NCBI GenBank assembly: GCA_020746835.1
Contig: JAGPNK010000017.1
Location: forward strand, 620,001-684,000
Direction of reading: 5' to 3'
Length of the DNA stretch: 64,000 nucleotides
Source of the DNA: Stachybotrys elegans
Lineage: Eukaryota; Ascomycota; Sordariomycetes; Hypocreales; Stachybotryaceae
A program made the position numbers and the translations under genes. The notes below the pieces were generated by a model, which worked only from the letters and a program-made list of their open reading frames with translations, was not told where the DNA came from and did no database searches. Positions 33,662-44,755 of this stretch are shown here, one piece after another. Each line of letters begins with the position of its first letter. Positions within the stretch are counted from its first letter, which is position 1.

Positions 33662-36600
33662 CTAATTCCCCCTGGGCGGTGATTCAAACTGCCCCCGAAA
33701 CACTCCCTGGGTAAAACGGGGATCCATCTGACCTTGTTGAGGTGTTTCCAATCCCCCAGAGGGCCTTTCCATATATGGCCTATGGGATCCTGGGACTGGT
33801 GACGCATCGTAGCCTTGTGGCTGCTGAGCATACATAGGGTACTGCCCATAGCTCTGCGGTCGACCTGGGCTTGGAGTACCAGGTGGATAGCTTTGGACAT
33901 ACAGATCCTCAGAATGACCGTAGCCATGCTGTGGCACACTCGTCATGTCACTCTGCGTGCGCATGTATTGCGGGTTCAGGCTTTGTCCGGCATTTGATTG
34001 GCGGTCTTCTCGAGAGAAAAGATTCGGTTTCGCTTCATACGGCGTGTTTGTCCTGGCTCGTAGCATGAAGTCAATTGCTCTCCGGTCACCTTGCGTGCCT
34101 CGAATGTCGCCCAGGTACTTGCCAAAGTCCAGGTACGCCCTTTGTACAGTCTTGAAGTACTTGAGCTCCAACCGGACCACGGCGTCCTTGTCGAATTCCG
34201 TGTCAATGTCAAGTGTACTTCCCTGAGCATCAAACTCTGCCAGTGCGAGGGCCGTTTGACACGCGTTGCGGATTTGACGCCCATTCCATCGGCTGTACTT
34301 GTATTTATCGAAATGCTGCTCGGCAAAATCTTTGATCGAGGAAACATCGAAGATGATACTGCGGCCATGCTTGTTGAAGCGTTCCTGGATAAGGTCTAAG
34401 TTGAGCTGGAAGACCTTGAGAGTCTTTTCTTTATCAAGCTCGGGGTAGTAAAGACTCATATGGATTCTCGAGGCAAAGGCCTCGTCGAAGTCGCCGACAC
34501 GGTTCGTCGTTAGGAAAAGAATACCGGTGTAGTATTCCAATACTCGAAGAAATACTGGACAAGGTGTATTTTGTTAGCAGCATAAGGAGAAATGGGAGGG
34601 ACGACCCATGAGGTGTGAAATGCCAGATCTCGGCGACTGACCTGCAACAAGCCCGTTGCGTTGGAAATCTACACGTTCGCGGGCGGAAAGAAATACGTCT
34701 GCTTCATCAAGCAGTAGAATGCAGCCCCATCTGCTTGCCAAGGCAAAGTTCTTCTCGAGCTCTGCCTCCACCTCTTTGGCCGTGGTTCCCAAGTCTCCTG
34801 GTTCCATGTACACTTCGTCAGCATTGCCAAAAACGCCCATCATCACACTTTAATCTTACCGCATGTGATCTGGAAGAGCGGCTTTTTGAAAAGCTCGGAA
34901 ATTCCCTCTGGATCTAATGTCAATGGCTTGAACACCTGATGTCTCAAAACGGGATGAAGTACCAGCTGTTGTCGTCTTTCCCACTCCAGGAGCGCCATGC
35001 AAAAGCAAGATTAGTCCTTTGCCTGCGCGAACTTAATATTAGCTCAAATACCCCATCGTTCACGCCTCAGAAATACCAAACACCTGCCTTTTCCTTGCAC
35101 TAAGTCGGTTGGCTCATCTCGGGCGAGAACAGACTTCTTGGAACGAAAATGCTGGATGACAAGAGACTTGACCATCTCCCTATGCCCCTGAGGAAGCTCA
35201 AGTCGATCAAACGCGCCGACCTTCAGGTCCCGAGCGTTAGCATTCTCGTAATGCAGAAAGCTCAAATCTAGTTGGGCTTTTTGATAATGTTAGCGGCGGC
35301 AATATGAAACGTAGAACTACCAACGATTGCATAAAATCCTGATTGAAAACGAAGCGCCTGAGAACTTACCCCATTTTCGGCTGCGCAGCACAAAACCAAA
35401 CACGCGATATGTCATTATGAGTAGTTCTGCGTCCGTTAACTCGTCTACAGACTCAAGCGTCTCTTCAAGCGACCTTGGTGACAGTATAAGTGACGGTGGT
35501 TGAAGAGAATTTTTGGGAAGCAGTGTCTTGATATATTCTTCAGTCAACGCGTCATCGATGTTCTTGCCAGATGTGACACTCTGGTCACGGCAACAGATTG
35601 ACGCGCACTCATCGTCACGAGATTCGGCCGCTGTGCTGATGGGTTTGATCAAAGGCTCCCACATCTTCCGCCTACTTTGGTCCGCCAAAGCCTCATTGAA
35701 GTCGATGACGACTTGGCTATCGACCTCATCTCGCGTGTCAACTGTCACACCCATATAATACATGGCCTTGAATTTGGCCACATCCAACAGCATCCGGCTC
35801 CGCTTAATAAAATTTTGCCGAGTTTCTGAGCCTTTAGCGAGGCGGAACGGATATACTGGGAGAGATCTGATGGCCTTGCGGTCACCAAATGGCGGGATCC
35901 TGAATTTCTTGGCGACTGGGCCGAATGACTTGCCGTCAAAGTCGATATGAGCGCAGTATAGCGTGAATGGATTCCCATCTTCTGTTTCCCCAGCCACACT
36001 GCTTGCGTCGCTGTCGGTGTCTGAAACGGGCTTGCTCTTCGTGTTCCACTGTTCCCATGGATCCTCTATCTTGTGAACTGGGACCTGAACACGCAACACC
36101 ACGTAGGCCTGCCTTTCATTGTGGTCTATAAGCTCGTCGCCAGGTCTGAAAAGGTGCCATAAGTCATGAAAGCGTATGTGGGTGCAGGTGTTGCCACGAA
36201 AGTACTTCTCCTTGGGCATGATTTCGGAGTCAATGAATTCCATGAGGCAGCGCAAATGAAGCAAAGCGGCGATGGAGGTTTGGACCCCATCATCAGGACT
36301 AGCCTCCTCTTTGTTGTCTTTGACCCCGTCTTTTTCGGTCTTAGCAGACGCGGCTTCCTTCCTTTGGTCTTCTGAAGTTTCGCTCCTCGTCACGTCTATT
36401 CTTGAAGCCATTAATTCAGTGGCCGCTGTACCAGTGCCGGCACTGGGATCGCCATCTCCAGGAGCATTGCTACCATCTTGAGAAGCAGGCGGGCTTTCCA
36501 GCTTAGCCTGATTTGAATCGTAGTTCTCATACCGTTTTTCAAGAGAGGCGAGTTGTTCTCGGAGGAGACCTTCATTGTATACTAGGTCTTGGAATGGACG

Positions 36601-37485
36601 AAGAAACACAGCCGATTTGACGCCCGGTACAATGTCCGGCTTCTGCTCGAAGGTCTCCATGATGGATATCAAGGACGTTGACGTGATCCTGATTCTCTCT
36701 GGCAGCGGCACCTCTGTGCTCAGCGTACCATCTTTTGGTCTTTCCACCCCTTCCAATTTCTTCTTCTTCTTCTCCTTTTTGGTCTTTGTCATGAGGGGCG
36801 ATAATTCCAGCTGTGAGATGAGACGGGCATCTGGCTCACTAGCCACGACCTCGATTGGAGATAGGACGGACAGATCAGGTTCGGGGCTGTTGGTGAAGAA
36901 GGCATCCCATTCAACTTGCAAGATTCTGGCCCGTCCACCGGTCAAGAATGCTTCGGTACTTGTCTCCCGGACAATTTCTGTCTCAGAGTGTTTGATGTTT
37001 TGCTTTTTATTCTCCTCCTCTTTGTTCTTGCGTTCAGCTTGGAGAAGCTGAAGTTTTTGGTAGGATTCGCGAATCCATCTCATATACAACATGGAGTCTC
37101 GAAGGAATGTATGCGTCCGAGCTAGCTCACTCTCTCCGGGCGGCAAGGCGTAAGGATTAATTGCCTGGAAGTGCATAGCTTCAGACGTTGATTGGTGTAG
37201 TTCATACATCTGGTCGACTAAGCCAACCTTGGATTCCATAACGCGAAATCTTTCAAGGAAAGAACGCAGTTCGTCACCTGCAAGTGAAAGCTTGTCGCTT
37301 TCATATGCATTCGCAGCCAATTTTTCGGAATCATTGGCGATGCTTGGCTGCTGGTGCGCATTCTTGTCTAGCTGTGTTGAGCTCGAGCCATCTGTCTGGG
37401 CAACGCCACCCTCACTGCTTAGGGGTGCGATCAATGAGGCTGCATTGGTGGCAGCGTTCGGGGGGACCGGGTCGACAAGATCCAT
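33662..37485 (-). CDS. Large AAA+ ATPase with an N-terminal DUF7025-like region
   Basis: Six exons (37485-35370, 35267-35088, 35022-34963, 34907-34860, 34797-34642, 34554-33662) give 1150 aa. The N-terminal 500 residues are charged and partly disordered. A domain around residues 430-650 (TCTHIRFHDLWHLFRPGDEL) resembles the region before the ATPase in fungal proteins (probably DUF7025). The AAA core has Walker A HGAPGVGKTTTA split by an intron, Walker B CILLLDEADVF, and sensor/arginine-finger TTNRVGDFDEAFASRIH. The C-terminus is Gln/Pro/Gly-rich and low-complexity. Exon 2 ends at a GC donor (AAAG|GCAGGT) that restores QGKGKGLILLLHG. Fungal proteins of this group are uncharacterised, probably cytosolic remodelling ATPases. 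It shares a 426-bp promoter with the STAND-like gene. Confidence 0.87.
35023..35087 (-). other. Probable GC-AG intron in the AAA+ gene
   Basis: A 65-nt intron with donor GCAGGT and acceptor GCGCAG. A GT donor two bases downstream would put the Walker A exon out of frame. Confidence 0.6.
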
Positions 37486-37911
37486 GCTTCTCGTCGATTC
37501 GCCCCTTGCCAATAGAGAGTGCCTTCGGAAACAACGCTGTCAAAACCGAGCGAACTCGCTGAGAGCTATTTACGTCACGTGCGAGCCACGGATGAGCTTA
37601 GTAGATGAAAGAGATGAGAGAGGGGTAGGACGTTGCGACTTCAGCTAAGTCCCCTGCAGATTGATGCATGTAAGCAGGGTTTTGTACTGAGTGATGATCA
37701 CCAGGATGTACAGCGCAGCTACCCCAGGGCCTGATCCTTCCCCTAGAATGCAATAAAATTGACAATAAGCGGTACAGACACATATGCTAGCCCCGGTCTG
37801 ACCATAAGGCTACATAGTCATAGATATGTGCTTGGCTCAATATCGTCGTTGGGGTTGTCGTAAGCAACGCGCGATTTAATCTAAGGCCTATGGCCCGAAA
37901 TACGTCTCAAC
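37486..37911. promoter_or_regulatory. Bidirectional promoter between the AAA+ and STAND-like genes
   Basis: The 426 bp between two divergent ATGs (37485 on minus, 37912 on plus). No TATA box stands out. The compact spacing makes shared regulation possible. Confidence 0.45.
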
Positions 37912-40095
37912 ATGCATCATAACGATCCCTCGGGTGCGAATTCGCCTCTGCCGTCATTCAGACTTCATTCGCCAGCCGTGGACTTCATCGAAAATAGATT
38001 ACCACAATACCACTATGCGCTCGATACCCGCTATGTGCGATATGATCCGTTACAGGATCGGTTCGTGGAGCGAACAGTGCCTCGTAATGATGACTTGAGC
38101 CTCCATAGCGGCTTTCCATCATCGCTCATGCAATCCGAAGTTGCAGCCTCGCCGCAACGACTTCCCAGGTCCCCACCGGGAGTCGTGGCGGAGATGTCTT
38201 TCTGGAAAGACATTTTTCCAAGAGCGATGGAATTGCTGAAAACCGACACCGCTTCAGACCCCATCAAGGACCCTACTTGGAAGATTCGGCACTTGTCGAC
38301 GTGGGCCGACGTCCAAGCTAAGCTAGACATGGCTCGACAAAAGTACGATTTCCATTTCGGTCCTCAGTATACCGGAAAGTTTAGAAGGTGGATTCGCGGT
38401 GGCTTAGACAGGCATGCTGTCACCTTGACACAAGGAACGAGGGTTATCCCTGAGATGGACGTCGCTAAGCCAGTTGTCGGTGCGATAAAGCTAGTTCTGG
38501 ATGTAAGATAAGAATCAGGTTTCTATACGATTTATGATCGCAATGGCTCACATTAGATATGCTAAACAACCAACAGGCCTATCGACAAGTTTCCCAAACA
38601 AGGGAGGAGCTAGAAACCAATTTCGAGCAGCTGCCCGAAGTGTTCGAGAAAATCAACTTTTACATGCCTATGTTTACGGATGATACGAATATTATTACGG
38701 CTTCAAGTAACCTTGTCCGCTCCATTTTTGTCGCCATAGAGAGAGCGATTGCTTTTTATACCAGCCACCAGGGTGAGCCTTGAGTCCAGGTGTTCTGAAA
38801 AGGTTTCGTGCTAACTCAGTCATGGAGCAATGCGAGCTGGTGGTGCCATTTTATCAGGCCCCGAGTATGCAAAGAAGCTACTTGAGTCGCTTCGAGATAT
38901 TGAGCGAGATTGTAAGACGTTAGAGAGCCAAGGGAACATGTCCTTTACACATCGCGTCACAAACGGTATTTTCTCCTACTTATTCCGGAGCTTGATATCA
39001 TCGTTCACTAACACTTAAAGACAATGACCAAATGATGCAACAGAATAACTCAATCCTCGAGGGAGAAATCCATATTCAGAAAATCCTCGGTGCGATGAAC
39101 CAACACGTCCAAATGAACAGTTTCGGAACTATGTGGTTGGCAAATCTGTGTAATCAGATGCTGTCGCTCCTAAACGATCGTCAACGTAAGTATTTAAATC
39201 TTCTTCGCATTGACTTTTACTGACGAGCTCAAAAGGGCCCAGCTTCTCCCGCTCTCCGTCCCCATTACCCTCGCCGCAATCGGTTGAATCCAATGGTTTC
39301 TGGTTACCACAAGACATCAGATCCAGACTTCATATTCCAGATATTGACATTGAAGATCTGGCATATGTAGCAGGGCAGATCGAGTTCATGATACACGAGG
39401 ACAGGGGAAGGACTCAACAGCTATTAGAAACGCAACCCTTCAGAAACTGGATGAGGAGAAGCGGATCTACCAAGCTACTAGTCCACGGTAACTTTCGACC
39501 ATCCTACAGTATATCACCTCTGTCAGTGATCTGTACACTCTTGACACATACATTGAGAACTTCTAACCAAGGATTCATTGTCCTTGTCTTCTTCTGCGGA
39601 CGGCATCTAAAGTGGGACGCATACCGAGGAAGCGTGGTCATGATTCGATCCCTAATCGCACAACTCCTACACCAGTTCTCCTTCTTGCCTGTCCGACTTG
39701 ATTCAACAGTTTCTCTGCAAGATCTCGAAAGAAATGATGTCAACATTCTATGCCACATCTTCTCAACACTGTTTCGACAGCTACCCCGCAATATCTCGAC
39801 GTTTTGCATCATTGACGGAATCAACCTTTACGAGACGGAAGAGTTTGAAGATGGGCTAGACGTCGTGATTATGAGTCTAATCGCTATTGCGGAACAACCC
39901 GAAAGCTCTGGTTGGCCGACTCTAAAGCTGCTTATTACCAGCCCACAGCCTACATTAGACGTCCGGAAAGCGTTTGATTCGGACCCAGAAGCTCTCGTAT
40001 GCTTACAAAACCTACCGGTTACTGGCAGTGGAGTGAACATGGCGATGGCACAGGAAAGCTTGATTTCGAACTTTAGAGACCACCAGTACAGCTAA
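37912..40095 (+). CDS. STAND-like protein with degenerate nucleotide-binding core
   Basis: Exons 37912-38502, 38577-38772, 38828-38965, 39021-39185 and 39236-40095 give 649 aa. The N-terminal 200 residues and a helical region (REELETNFEQLPEVFEKINF, then IERAIAFYTSHQ) match fungal proteins with a DUF7708-like helical domain ahead of an NTPase module. The second half (STKLLVHGNF, LIVLVFFCGRH-like FIVLVFFCGRH, VMIRSLIAQLLHQF, STFCIIDGINLYE, KLLITSPQPT) follows the STAND order. The usual P-loop GKS/T is missing (HGNF instead), so it may not hydrolyse nucleotide. It probably belongs to the fungal NLR-like self/non-self repertoire; this is inferred from domain order. No C-terminal repeats are present. 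Confidence 0.75.
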
Positions 40096-40894
40096 GGTTT
40101 ATTGAATTCGACAAAGGTTCAACATTCGTGTGCGCAGAGAGATGACTGGCCATGTAATTGTAACCTGGGAATGGAAGAGCACATCCTAACTATACTGATC
40201 TAATTCTAATATAAAGTAACTAGAGGCAGACATACACTTTAGTATAGCTAAGTAGAAAGTTAAAGAAAGAAAATAAAGAAGGAGAGAAAAAGTATAACTT
40301 TTCTTAAAATAGAACTCTTTTATTAATTATAGCTTTCTTAAATATATTATAACCTTAAGCTTAAATTCTAATATTAATAATCTATATGCCACTAGTTTGT
40401 ATCCCACTGAGGCATTGGTCAGAATTTCCCAGAGTAGCAGGTTGGGTTGACCCCGGCGTCTACAGGTGAGGCAAGGATAAAAAGAACCGAAGAGCTCTTT
40501 CATTATGTTTCGCCGAATCACCCAGCGAATTACTGGCAAAATACCATGAAATCAGTGCATTCAATGGCATATGATATGCAGGATGGATCGGGGCTCCCTT
40601 GCACCACCCCGCCACTTCAGCAGTCAAGGGAGCTATGCCGATAATAATTCTTGCTCTTAATGCAAGTCGTTGAGTTGAGAACACTTGTTTATGTAATATG
40701 AGGTATTGTAGTACTAGGAGGTTAGGAGTCTATCTGGAGCTGATCCTGACTACCTTTTCACCAGCTATTAGACATGCTATTATTCTCCTTTCTCCGCCGC
40801 AGCCACAAGCTTTTCTCAATCGAGTGTATTTTCTAACCAATTGTTATCTATTGATCTGATATCGTCTTTATCGTCAGAGGGGGCCTCCTCGAAG
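40096..40894. other. Intergenic AT-rich region with the left direct repeat (R2)
   Basis: Convergent 3' flanks of the STAND-like and rhodopsin-like genes. It holds R2 copy 1 (40184-40387); no gene is supported. Confidence 0.6.
40184..40387 (+). repeat. Direct repeat R2, left copy, transition-mutated (RIP-like)
   Basis: Aligns by eye with 49123-49347 in the same orientation. It contains a mutated copy of the last codons and 3' flank of the gene at 49280-49978. In the 68 bases around 40320-40387 I count 20 differences of G-to-A or C-to-T type, all toward A/T in this copy, and only 2 transversions. This is the signature of repeat-induced point mutation. Confidence 0.85.
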
Positions 40895-42205
40895 TCACTG
40901 GTCTGTATCCCATTGGGGCACACGAACGGGAAATCCCACATTATTCTCCTTTCGTCCGGCATAGAACTGGTAGTGTACTTGGGGGTCCTTGGGATCATTA
41001 TCATTATTGGTGGAAGAAGACCGGCTGCTGAACAGGCTACGCGTCTTGCTGGACAATATCTCCCAACCGGACCATCGTCGGAAGAAGAGCTGCAGAGTCG
41101 GCAGGCATGCTGCGAAGACTCCCATGCTTGCCTCAACCATCGCCCAGTAGACGTATAGACTGATATTCACTGAAGTCAGGTAAGTAAGTGATGATGTCTG
41201 GGGGTAGAACATAGTACACACGTATGTTATCATTATCGGGATCGGCGGCTGTATTGACGAAATCGACCGAGACAACGAGTCGTGCCAAAGCACAGGCAAC
41301 TGTGCTGCTCCGTATTAGCAAGGAAGCCAATATCGCTATCACTAGGAGGGGGCTTACACTGTACCAAGAAGGAATGACGCACAAGCCATGAGTTTTCTCG
41401 GAGTATCCAACCTCAATCGCCACACCTAAATCTGTCAACACTTCGGGCAACCGAGGTGATGGCCAAAGACGGTACTCACCAGTGGAATGGGAACAGCGAT
41501 GATGACAAGATCTGTAACGAATCCAGTGATACAGAAAGCCATTAATATCTGAAGGAAGAAGACACATTGCGCCATCTCTGCTACGGGTTGCCAGATTGCT
41601 GTCGTCATAACGTTGCAACACATCAGCGTCGCAATGACGAACGCGATGGCCCAGGCCACAACAAACCCGACGAGAGACCATAGTAGCCAGCTGACACGGC
41701 GGGAAATGGAGAACAATCGTCTATAGAAAAAAAGGAAGCTGGCCTTGTTGCAAGCTAGGGCGATCGGAAGGATAATGCTAATCGTCCACTCGAACTGTAT
41801 GTTAGGTCAGTGGTAGTATTCCAGGCGCAGACAGTAAAAGGGTAAGGGCATACTCGGATCGCCAATGTCATCTGTTGTAGAGCCTCATCGGACGGGTTTT
41901 CCCTAGATGTGGGGATTGTTCGGTAGCCAAAGGCCTCTTGCGTGACACCCACAACTAACAATGCTCCGACGCCTGTAGTCAATACCTAGATCAAGGCGAG
42001 TTAGCATCATGCAAAGGTGAAGTTTCTGGAATCAACATACCGTGGCTGGGAGAAGAAGCCAATCGTCTATCTGCAATTCCTGCTTCGTCCTCAACCGCCC
42101 AATAAACCTTAAAGTGACAACCACGATGTCCAACAGAGCGAGGATGATCCCCGCGGCAATGATATGCCCGGGTGTCTGGTAGTAGTGCTGTGTCTGACTC
42201 GGCAT
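40895..42205 (-). CDS. Seven-helix membrane protein, fungal rhodopsin-domain (SAT4/Pth11-like) family
   Basis: Exons 42205-42041, 41985-41854, 41794-41480, 41425-41365, 41299-41222 and 41169-40895 give 341 aa. Family features are an N-terminal helix (GIILALLDIVVVTLRFIGR), the cytoplasmic ELQIDDWLLLPA motif, and FEWTISIILPIALACNKASFLFFYRR with its conserved Lys. A Cys-containing extracellular loop (WQPVAEMAQC), DLVIIAVPIPL and MVEASMGVFAACLPTLQLFF complete the set. The hydrophilic Ser/Asn-rich tail is cytosolic. Relatives include Pth11-like GPCR-type proteins of ascomycetes. The fourth donor (GTACAG) was chosen because it alone keeps the frame. It is the left-most gene inside the R2-bounded block; a role in peptide sensing or transport is speculation. 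Confidence 0.85.
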
Positions 42206-43751
42206 CGTCTTATGGTGCGGGAAGGTTTGTTGAGCGGTTTGAATCAAGTAAGTCTGCAGAGTCTCTATGATCAAGATCCCGACTTTACTGGAAAGGCCTC
42301 AATAAGCTATATATGAAGCAGGGTCAGGTGCGTTGAAAATAGGGTGCAGATTTGGTGCTTTGGGAGCAAATGGGATGTAGGAACTGGATCAATGGTATGG
42401 CCGTCGGGCTGACATCCCTTGCTGCGGGTTTCATTCACCACAGGGCAATACTGCACGAATCCACTTTCTACATTTGCTTTTGCAGGCCATGGGTGGCCAA
42501 GTGACGGATTCAAATCGCTGTCGCAAGGCTCCATGGGCTGAAGCCTTCGCTGCTACGCTGCGCGGGCGAAAATAGCCCAAGGGTCGATCGCGGACGAACG
42601 GTCATCCTAGCAACGGCAATGAGACGCCGATAACCCATTCTCTCCGAAATGGCTCAGACGACTACGGTAAATACGTATTACGTACATTTTCAATATATGT
42701 ACCTACATGCGTATCGAATTCCTAGGTAGTATCTTGTACTCAATACATATTTTACACAATAGATGCTCGTAAAAAGGCGCTATTCTTAGCCCTGACGATT
42801 GGATCTTCAACCCAATAACCCTATACGGAAGTAAGGTCTTGAGCCCGGAAGACTGCCAACACAACAGTGAGATTCGGAGGTCAGCGTCGTAAGCCTAAGT
42901 GTAACACAATAATTTAATGCCTTGCCAGAAAGAACTGCCGACATGATGATACTGCTTTCAAGGTGCGGTAACGCAACCAACAGTTGGATCAACCATCAGT
43001 GTGTCGTAATTCCAAGGCTGGGCACACTGTTACACCCACACGGATTGCAGATGTTGAGCGAGCCGCAACCACCACAACCCGCCATGATCGACGTTGCCCA
43101 CCGTATTGAGTCAGAGGCAGAATGAATGATGATCGCCCGAGCCTGCTGACCAAACTTGCACATTGGCGGTGATCAGGCGTCGTACCATTGGTCTGTGGTA
43201 ATTTGAAGAAGGGATATTGCAACATTGACGTCCATTCTCGAGGACGGCACGCTGGGCATACGCGGCGTAGGCTCCTTTTACAGAGCGCCAAGAGTTGGTT
43301 AGGCTGCCTAGAGGGGCATAAGACGTCAGTTGATCGACACAATCTGACCACTTGGCCTTCGAGAGTGAGGGCGAAGCTTAGCCGCATGTTACATACATAG
43401 CCTCGGCTTATATGAACCATTTGCCGAGTTGCAGTGATGTTCCAGTTGGGTCTCTGCTGGGTCTCTTGGCTACGACCGTCGCATCCTGACTCCAAATTTG
43501 GCAGTGGATGGACAAATACCAACTGCCGCTCTAATTGAACGGGAAAAGGCAAATATGGCTGCAGTAGGATACGATAAAGGAGGCTTTACGGCAAAAATCC
43601 ACGAAGGCACCGCTGAAGGAGGCAGATTTGAAAATACACGGCCCCAGTTCTACATTCTCTCTTCTGCCCTTGTTGTCCTACTTGATCAGTGTTATTCTAC
43701 TCCTCTTTCACTTAATTAATTGATATCAAGCTAGTTCTATCGCCCTCAGCC
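42206..43751. other. Intergenic region with left half of repeat R1
   Basis: Divergent upstream regions of the rhodopsin-like gene and the flavoprotein. It contains R1 left half at 42858-42957. The open frames at 42989-43719 show no domain or gene structure. Confidence 0.55.
42858..42957. repeat. Dispersed repeat R1, left half
   Basis: Matches 33228-33345 with a 22-bp deletion; the match ends at ACTGCT (about 42956), where the contiguous copy continues into its right half. Confidence 0.7.
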
Positions 43752-44755
43752 ATGGATCCCATTGATGTCGCCATTATCGGAGGAGGCCCAGCAGGCCTTA
43801 CCGCTGCCAATACTCTTGCTCGTCAGGCCCACACGGCTGTTATCTTCGACTCCAAGACCTATCGCAACGCAGCTGCATCTCACATGCACATGGTCCTGAC
43901 CTGGGACCATAAGAGCCCGGCAGGGTACAAGACAGAGGCGAGAGAGAACATACTGGCCAACTACTCGTCTATTCAGTTTGCCGATGTCGGCGTAAGCAAG
44001 ATTGAGAAGTTGCCCAACTCTCACTTCAACATCCAGGATGCCTCCGGGAAAACCTGGACCTTCCGCAAGGTGATCCTGGCCGTCGGCTCCACCGATATCT
44101 ACCCGGGGATTGAAGGCTACGATAAGCTCTGGGGGAAACGAATGTACGTCGCAACTATATGCCATAAACACAAAGCATCCAGGTATCACTTTTGCTGACA
44201 CTCTTAAGCTTTCACTGCCTCTTCTGCAAGGGTTTCGAAGAACGGGGCCCTGGCTCATCAGGCGTTCTTGCCGTGCCTCCTGTCAGTGCGCCCTTGGCGG
44301 CACACATGGCGCTCAACGGGGCCCAGCTTACAGATACCGTCACCATCTACACCAATGGCGACGAGAATGTAACTACAGAAATAAGATCTGCGGTGGCCAC
44401 CCTTGTTGAGTCCAAGTTTGCCGTTGAGACCCGCAAGATCAAGCGTCTGCTTGACAAGGGCGGCGACGCCATAAGCGTGGAATTTGAGGACGGAAGTGTC
44501 CAGGACGAAAGGTTTCTCGTTCATAACCCCGAGACACGCGCTCAGGGTCCCTTTGTGGAACAGTTAGGCCTTGACACCACCCCTAGTGGCGATATCAAGG
44601 CAGACTACCCGTTCTGGGGAACCAGCGTTCCTGGTGTCTATGCTGTTGGAGACTGCAGCACCCCTTACAAGGTCATTCCCAGCGCAATCACAAGTGGGTG
44701 TAACGCTGCTGTTGCCGTAGCCGCTGAACTCCAGTCTGCAAAGTATACAAAGTAG
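43752..44755 (+). CDS. Thioredoxin-reductase-like FAD/NAD(P) disulfide oxidoreductase (GliT-like)
   Basis: Exons 43752-44143 and 44209-44755 give 312 aa. FAD binding is shown by VAIIGGGPAGLTAANTL at residues 5-22, and a second FAD site by VYAVGDCSTP near residue 277. The intron joins KRI to FHCLFCKGFEERG, placing a CxxC redox pair in the context typical of GliT-type dithiol oxidases rather than the CAVCDG of housekeeping thioredoxin reductase. GliT relatives convert dithiols into disulfides with O2 and FAD, and protect the producer of epipolythiodioxopiperazines. Here the nearest candidate substrate is the Cys-Cys peptide encoded 1.1 kb downstream. This link is inferred from proximity. The gene lies between the two halves of repeat R1. 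Confidence 0.88.

Noticed and set aside
42989..43719. Several 70-187 aa frames on both strands upstream of the flavoprotein
   Set aside because: Overlapping frames without domains or splice sites in AT-mixed intergenic DNA; no evidence for a gene.
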